Below are positions 57,715 to 64,000 of a stretch of DNA of 64,000 bases, piece by piece. Position numbers and translations under genes: made by a program. Under the pieces are notes generated by a model, which worked only from the letters and a program-made list of their open reading frames with translations, ran no database searches and was not told the DNA's origin. Each line of letters begins with the position of its first letter. The first letter of the stretch is position 1. This DNA comes from Siphonodentalium dalli (taxonomy: Eukaryota > Mollusca > Scaphopoda > Gadilida > Siphonodentaliidae): the NCBI GenBank assembly GCA_032622095.1, contig CP136067.1, positions 61,328,893 through 61,392,892 on the forward strand, read 5' to 3'.

Positions 57715-58725
57715 CCTCTTACGTATACTAGGTTAAATACGCTGTGCTGGAATTGCTAAACACATATGTGCCATAATCAACTTATGGCCCTATGAATCCT
57801 TTCTATTGACTCTTTTCCAAAAATGCCATTTTGGACTGTTTTGTGGTGTTTTTGTCCATTTTAAAGTTTTTTTTGTGCACAAATAGTAAACAACAATGAA
57901 TACAATTAGTGTTTAATGTGTAAAATCATTTGAACGTTCCTCCTAAAACACTTAGTGTTGGAAAAAATATGATTACATTGGTTATGCCAATCAACAGTCA
58001 CTGGATTTCACATATTTTTAAAGAAACTGACTCCAAATTTGAATGTTGATAATGGGGTAGGTGAAATCACAAAGGCTATGATCTTGTCACCATATTCTAG
58101 TCATTGGAGACAAAGGGTTGTTTTATTCCAGTTTGTACAGATTATTCTTGCATGGTAAACAGTTTATTACTTTAATAAATATTAGATGTTTATTTAGAAC
58201 TTTATCAGCATGTTATATAGAACCAGCCCGAAATAATGATTCGCCATTTCGCCATTGAGTGACAACAAAAAGGATCGTAGCTCTAAATATGAACATCAAA
58301 ACAGGAAGCAGTTTACTCTGTATGAAAGAATGAGGTTAGTAGGAGCTGGTGATGTTAAAGTTTTATGCATCAAGGTCCATATTTTCTAGATTTTGTCAAT
58401 ATGGTTTCCCCTACCCCATTTTTCAGTTATTCAAATTTGGCATCAGTTTCCAGAAAAATTAGTGAAATTCAGTGACATTCATTGACATATCCAACATAAG
58501 GCATTTATTTCAACCCTAAAGTGTTTCAGGAGGAAAGTTCAAATGATTTTGCACATTGAACATACATTGTTTTTACAATTTATACACAAAAACCTTTAAA
58601 AATGAAGAAAAAAACCGCCCCTAAATGGCATTTTTAGATGAGTCAATTCTAAAGATTCATAGGGCCATAATTTGATTTTCTACGCCATGATTTGAGAAAT
58701 ACCTTTACAATGTGTTTAACGATGT
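57715..58725. repeat. Diverged inverted repeat, ~1 kb
   Basis: 57,750-58,000 and 58,460-58,690 match as reverse complements: ATGGCCCTATGAATC / GATTCATAGGGCCAT, AAAAATGCCATTTTGG / its partner, AAATCATTTGAAC / GTTCAAATGATTT, CTAAAACACTTAG / CTAAAGTGTTTCAG. The centre is near 58,230. Non-coding; a decayed foldback or MITE. Confidence 0.75.
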
Positions 58726-58859
58726 ATACTTAAGTGATTATGAGAAAGACAGGGAATATGGATATATAATTATTGATTTGTATGACATCAAATATGCTAT
58801 TTTATCACGCCGGTTCTGGACCATAGGCAAATTTGGCTGTCCATACAATGGTGGAACAC

Positions 58860-59271
58860 ACATTTTGTATATTCACCTCACCATTGGCCATAATTCACTC
58901 CATGTATACATATTCGTCATACCATAGCCAAATAGCAACTCAAGATATACTAATGCACTAGGTATACTCATACACCTGACACATGGTCACATAGTCACTC
59001 CCTGTATACATATTCACCACATTCGGGATTTGCAGCCCACCCATGAACATAGTCACTCCAGGTATATATATACACCTCACCAATGGCCATTCAGCCTTCC
59101 AGATATACCAATACCCGAACACACGACCACTCATACCTTCCATACTTGCATATACACCTCACACATGACAATTCTGCAACCCACTGTATACGCATACACG
59201 CCATCCATGATCATACAGCTAATCCCTATATATCCACCAATGATAATACATCAACGACATATATAAATACT
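58860..59271 (-). repeat. ~62-bp minisatellite, right arm resumed
   Basis: Units with TCACTCCNTGTATACATATTC and ACCTCACCATTGGCCAT-like phrases, continuing the array broken at 53.3 kb. Continues at 60,190-60,740 after the 59.3-60.2 kb insertion. Confidence 0.75.
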
Positions 59272-60188
59272 AGAAGGTGACCCGACTTCGTCCGGGCTTT
59301 GACCTTGAATTGTCTATTTTGAAGGCCAAGGTCAAGTGGGGTCACGATTTGACCCGTCCAACACAGTGCCCGAACAAAAGTACCCGACAAAAGTACCCGT
59401 CGAAATCCATCCGGTTTTACCCGATTTGACCTTGAATTGACCATTTTGAAGGTCAAGGTCAGGTGGGGTCAAACACCAACACCCCAAAAATGGTGGAAAT
59501 CGGCCCAGCGGATACCGGGAAATCGGCCCAACGGATACCGAGATACCCTATGCATCAAATTTCGTCCGTAAAAATCCGCCAGTTTAACCCGATTTGATTT
59601 CCACTCAAGTATATAAACGCGCCTCATATACACACGCTCATTAATTATCAAGTTTCAACGTAAAGATAAATTACCATCGGTGCCCGAGATATCGTCAAGA
59701 CGTCTGAAACAGTCAAATGCATCGGCCGGTTAAGCGTTAACGTGATCTAACGTTATGACCTCTAACGACGTCATAGAAGTTATACGCATTGTTTTTATCC
59801 TGATGGAAGATAGTACCACTTCTTCTTGATAATTGAGGCAGATAACTAAAACGGATACATACGCATTATATATCGTTGGAAAGAGGAAACACGAAAGATT
59901 CTCACAGTGTAATTATTATGACTGGCATTTTATTATTCGCGCTGTTTCGAATCGATTTGTAAGCACCGAACTCAAACGAAAGTCCCGTAACACAGCGTAA
60001 AAACAGATTTGACCTCGGCACGTGAAAAGTTGACCTCGGATCTGAAAATCAATAGGCCCATGTTCGTTCCCGGGTCGAATTACGTGTCCGTACCAAGTTT
60101 GGTCGAAATCGGTCTAGCCGTGTTCGAGTCCATCGCGAACACACACACACACAAACACACAGATCTTCCAAAATATATAATAGATACA
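59272..60188 (+). mobile_element. ACTAG-starting retroposon-like repeat inserted in the minisatellite
   Basis: Starts ACTAGAAGGTGACCCGACTT. Carries two ~130-bp units with TTTGACCTTGAATTG and AAGGTCAAGGTCA..TGGGGTCA (the same units as 1-470 in reverse), then a tail CCAAGTTTGGTCGAAATCGG, an ACACACAC run and AAAATATATAATAGATA. Minisatellite units lie on both sides. No coding sequence. The exact target duplication is masked by AT-rich borders. Confidence 0.7.
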
Positions 60189-60189
60189 T

Positions 60190-61400
60190 CCCACCCGTTA
60201 CCAAAAGGGCACTCCATAATTTAAAAAAATATATATACGTACACGCTCGCCAATGACCACCCAGCTTACTCCAGGTATACGTATGCACTTCAATCATGAC
60301 CGTACAGACATTCCATGTATACCTATACACATTACCCATAGCCATAAAATCAATCCCTATTTATCCACACACCCCATCCATGGTCATACAGACAACACAT
60401 GTATACATAATTATACACACACCTGTCACAACACAGCCACATACGGTACACGCGTACATCCAACCCGTGATATTACAGTCACTCCATATATGCATAACCA
60501 ACCCACATATATGACCATGTTGCTACTCTCGTAATATCCTTACACCACATAAATGCTCATACAGCGACATCTGGTACACCCGTACTGGGTACACACAACC
60601 ATACACCATATAGTCACCCCATGCATACCGATTCACCTCAAACATGACCATATAGTCACTCCTTGTATACCTATTCACATCATTCATGACATACAATAAT
60701 ACATGTATACATATTCACCTAACTATGATCATACAGTAACTCAGTGGCTGCCATCTTGGCATCCACTCTGTATCTAGTTTATCTCAGTTCCTTCTCAAAG
60801 TTCTTCCCATTTCCGTTCAATAATATGGCCAGAAACACAAAAGAGGTTCTCGGCAAATTTGCTGCAACTTTAAAATGAATTTGTCAAGCCCCATACGGAA
60901 CTGGTACAACCAGAATAGAACATGTAGTTGTCAGTTGATTATCTAACACGTATAATAACTAAGTGAGTCACAATTTGCTACCTTTTCGGAAAACGCAGAG
61001 AATAATGTTCGGGATATATGTAAAAAATGAACTTTTTACCAAATTTGGTTGCCATTTTGGAAGCCATCTTGAGCAATTTGGTATATAAACACCGTATTGT
61101 GACACATTTAGGATAGACCAAAAACAATAAGCACCTCTCATATCAAAGATAGTTACATTTTACTTGAAAAAATGGTCCAAACCTGAAAAGTCATTTTTTG
61201 CCGATATTTATGTCAAGTTTGTGAGAGAAAAATCCAATATTTCTGGTGATGTCAGTGGTGTCAATATGAACAATTAACCATGGTGCATCAGACATGTTAG
61301 TATTCAATGTATAGAAGGTAGTATACATCAACCACAACTTGTAAGCGATTTGTAACATTTTACATATTTTTGCCGCCATTTTGAGCCAAAGTAACAACTT
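60190..61400 (-). repeat. Giant palindrome, right arm, outer part
   Basis: Minisatellite to 60,740, then the reverse complement of 46.1-46.8 kb (landmarks TTGGTTGCCATTTTGGAAGC, GTGTCAATA..CAATTAACCATGGTGC). Ends in the target duplication of the LINE at 61,388-61,400. Confidence 0.8.
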
Positions 61401-63180
61401 AGTAAAATTTAATCCTTTAAAAACGGAAGCGTTAATAGTATCAAGGATGAATTCTGCTATTGTTCACCCACCATTAATTATGGCGGCATCGCAAGTTACA
61501 GAGGTAAGTTCTCATAAACATCTAGGTGTCTCTTTCGATAACAACGGATCCTGGGAAACTCACATACAAACGATAACCGAAAAGGCCTGGAAAAGAGTAA
61601 ATCATATTCGGAGACATAAATTCCGACTGAGCAGGACAACACTTGAAAAATCCTATTTCTCATATGTAAGGCCGATACTCGAATATGCGTCACCTGTTTG
61701 GAATAATATACCAATTTATAAGAGTGACAAAATTGAAGATATTCAATATGAGATGGCGAGGATTGTTACTGGGGCTACCAGAAGTGTCAGTGATAAAAAC
61801 TTATTATTTGAAACTGGTTGGGAAACCCTTTCATCCAGGAGACATACTCAACAAATGATATTATTTTACAAGATGCATAGAAATCAGACCCCATCTTATC
61901 TTTCAACCATGATCCCACCCGATTCGACATCTTCTGGATATAATCACAGACGCGTAAGTATTCACCCTCCAAATAGTAACAGAAATAAATATATGGATAC
62001 GTTCTTACCGTCAGCAATACGCGCATGGAATAATATACCTGTCTCAATAAAAGCATCATCAACCGTGGAAGAATTCAAGCGTCTTCTGAAGGTCGGTCAT
62101 ACTAATTTAGCTAAGTTTTATTATCATAGTCACTCTCGTAGAGGCCAAGTATATTACACAAGAATGAGACTGGGGTGCAGCCATCTGAACAAAGATCTTG
62201 TTGTAAATTACGTAAGAGATTCCCCATTTTGCTCTTGTGGGGAATTTGTAGTTGAATCCGCGTACCACTTTCTTTTGCAATGTCCCCAATATAGTCAAAT
62301 TAGAGCTGATATGATAGCCGCTCTGCCATTTTCGCCAGCAGATGTGAACATTGATGTCCTATTATATGGGTCTAATGAGATGTCCGATGAAACAAATTCT
62401 ATAATATTTGAAGCTGTACAACTGTTTATTATCCAAAGTCGACGTTTCGATAATGTGTGAGCTCCGTGCGCAGGGGGTCGTGTATGCGAACATGAGGTGC
62501 ATAACTTGTATGTATAAATATGTAAGTCGCGTTTCTGCACATTGTGTTCGGGCATATCCGCCTGTCTGCCCACGGAGTGCATGCTCAACCGTGCTGACCT
62601 TGTCATATTAATGGACTTACTACTGATTGTACTTACATGTACTAATTGTATCTAGAATATATTGATACGCACTACAAGTATAACAATTATCCTAATATAT
62701 ACTTATTTTCATGCATCATCTCTTCTGGGTGCCGAGACGTATTTGGGGTCTAATTCCGTTTCTATATTGGACAACACACCATGATTTAACGCCATAATGT
62801 AAAATTTAGATTATGACTGAGGGATTATTGTATACAGCATTTATCACACTTCTTTTCCACCTACTTTATTATCTTTCTTGTCTATTTCATAATCTCCTCC
62901 CTTCTATCACTCCTCCATCTTTCTGATCCCTGCACTCGCTTAACTAACTTCCCAACATTTATTTGAAAACACAGAACAATATTCAAATTCCCGTCCTTTT
63001 TACCCTGTAGATGTCTGTATTGACACTCGGGGTAACATTTTTGGAGGAAAAGATTTTTATAAAAGCCATAGGCTCATGGCTTGTTATCTAATCCTCATTT
63101 GAACTATGTTTTTTTACTCAATATGTATAATTGTCAATGTGTTGTTCTGTTATTTTGTTCAAATAAATATTGTTTACACT
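61401..63180 (+). mobile_element. 5'-truncated LINE insertion with 13-bp target duplication
   Basis: 1,780 bp flanked by AAAGTAACAACTT at 61388-61400 and 63181-63193. The empty site is visible as the reverse complement in the left palindrome arm near 46,127-46,140. The insertion holds the C-terminal part of an RT ORF and a ~720-bp 3' region ending AAATAAATATTGTTTACACT without a poly(A) tail. Single inactivation by 5' truncation, the usual fate of target-primed reverse transcription. Confidence 0.92.
61402..62460 (+). pseudogene. LINE reverse transcriptase, C-terminal 352 residues
   Basis: The frame enters the RT just after the catalytic motif C region, at V-K-F-N-P-L-K-T-E-A (motif D area), and continues with H-K-H-L-G-V (motif E), Y-V-R-P-I-L-E-Y-A-S-P-V-W (thumb), A-W-N-N-I-P and a zinc-ribbon-like C-S-C-G-x9-H-x4-C to the TGA at 62458-62460. 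It is uninterrupted by stops, so the insertion is fairly young. The catalytic Y-x-D-D, the endonuclease and any ORF1 are missing. The first few codons of the longer open frame (61,381-61,400) belong to the target DNA. Confidence 0.88.
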
Positions 63181-63700
63181 AAAGTAACAACTTTGATTCC
63201 AATGGATTGGAATATTCATAGGTAATGATATGCCTCACTTACATTACAAAGTTATGTTCATTTCTTGTTGAAATATGACTGGAATCCCAATTGGTATTTT
63301 TTGTGAAATTTTATAACGCGTTCTGTATAATCGAACTATTGAGGGATCATAAGGAGCTAGGACCCCAATCATAGCACATTTCATTGCTCCAATGATCAAT
63401 TATTATACAAAATACAAAATAAAGTCACATTTCTCAACCAGTTCCATACAGCATAAACTGATCTAGAAGATATAATTTGCATCAAACTGACTTAGGGCCT
63501 AGTCTGAAAAACGGCGGCCATGATGGCGGCCATGATGGCGGCCATCTTGTCTGGAGTCTATAGGGCCACATTTTGTTCTTGTTAACATTGCTTAAAAGTT
63601 GAAGGACATAATACTGAACAAAATGAGTTGGGTAAAGTTAAGTCCCAGGGGCCCGGGGGTGCAAGGTACCCATATTAGCTCCCTGACTAAATTGTCATTG
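63181..63700 (-). repeat. Giant palindrome, right arm, outermost part
   Basis: Reverse complement of 45.5-46.14 kb, with GATTCCAATGGATTGGAATA, GGAATCCCAATTGGTATTTT and the triple ATGGCGGCCATG array at about 63,510-63,550. Similarity fades at about 63,695. Confidence 0.8.
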
Positions 63701-64000
63701 TCATGGAATGCCATTGGTATAATATGGCTTTAGCACCGTAGAACCATTAGACCTGTGTGAGCGACGTGTACTACACAAACAGTAACCCATGTAGTGATAT
63801 CTCATCCTTCCATGCATCAAACCATAGTTTCTAGCAGATCAGTCAACACATTGCTACCCAATATGCATGGCCCTAGAAGTCACCTGGTTTTAACACTGGA
63901 TTTTACAACAATATCACGTTCAAAATGATGTTGCTTGGGGTTAGATTTGGTGTTTAGGCGGGTTTATGTATAGTTTGTTTCAGAGAATAAAGTACCTTAC
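63701..64000. other. No gene seen
   Basis: Sequence beyond the palindrome end, with no supported feature up to the window edge. Confidence 0.5.

Overview
The window looks like AT-rich DNA from a metazoan, most likely a marine invertebrate. The evidence is the repertoire of mobile elements: a tyrosine-recombinase retrotransposon of the Ngaro/DIRS order, a Penelope-like element with a GIY-YIG endonuclease, LINEs, many non-autonomous foldback elements and MITEs, and spliced coding sequence. I cannot name the phylum. There are no operons, no recognisable rRNA or tRNA genes and no CRISPR arrays. Almost all recognisable coding sequence belongs to mobile elements, and nearly all of it carries inactivating lesions. 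One host-like spliced gene is suggested at 27.0-31.0 kb.

Layout. 1-3.7 kb: interspersed repeat (reverse), diverged tandem repeats, a long TA microsatellite. 3.7-12.1 kb: a minus-strand LINE (RRM-like/zinc-knuckle/SGNH-type ORF1 joined to the tail of ORF2) into which a 5,828-bp Ngaro-type element (5109-10936) has inserted. The element shows the split direct repeats A1-ORFs-B1-A2-B2, a fused Gag-RT-RNase H frame, and a tyrosine recombinase. It left no target duplication: when it is removed in thought, the third zinc knuckle of the LINE ORF1 closes in frame. Inside its RNase H domain lies an in-frame array of roughly 48-bp repeats, the most unusual coding feature of the window. 13.0-14.4 kb: a tandem array interrupted by a 525-bp MITE with a 9-bp target duplication. 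15.7-17.5 kb: a foldback element carrying arrays of CTAATTAG sites and itself holding a hAT-like MITE. 18.5-22.4 kb: decayed inverted repeat. 22.4-22.6 kb: hairpin.

23.8-26.4 kb and 36.7-43.2 kb: copies of one family made of palindromic arrays of about 145-bp units alternating with an ~800-bp AT-rich module. One copy carries a 1.33-kb insertion with a 9-bp target duplication, and the empty site is seen in the neighbouring copy. 26.6-31.0 kb: candidate host exons with phase-matched splice sites; the intron holds tandem repeats and a perfect 46-bp-arm hairpin. 31.5-34.2 kb: a symmetrical composite, MITE / 900-bp unit / 900-bp unit / MITE, with almost identical copies.

45.5-63.7 kb: a very large diverged palindrome. 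Its left arm (about 45.5-48.3 kb) is matched in reverse order by 51.4-53.3 kb plus 58.9-63.7 kb. The right arm was split by later arrivals: a Penelope-like element (with a TTAA-type MITE in its RT), a fragment encoding a cysteine-rich protein, a small foldback, an ACTAG-starting repeat, and a 5'-truncated LINE with a 13-bp target duplication. The window is therefore best read as layers of nested insertions. In several places both the filled and the empty target site are visible, which makes the order of events readable without other data.
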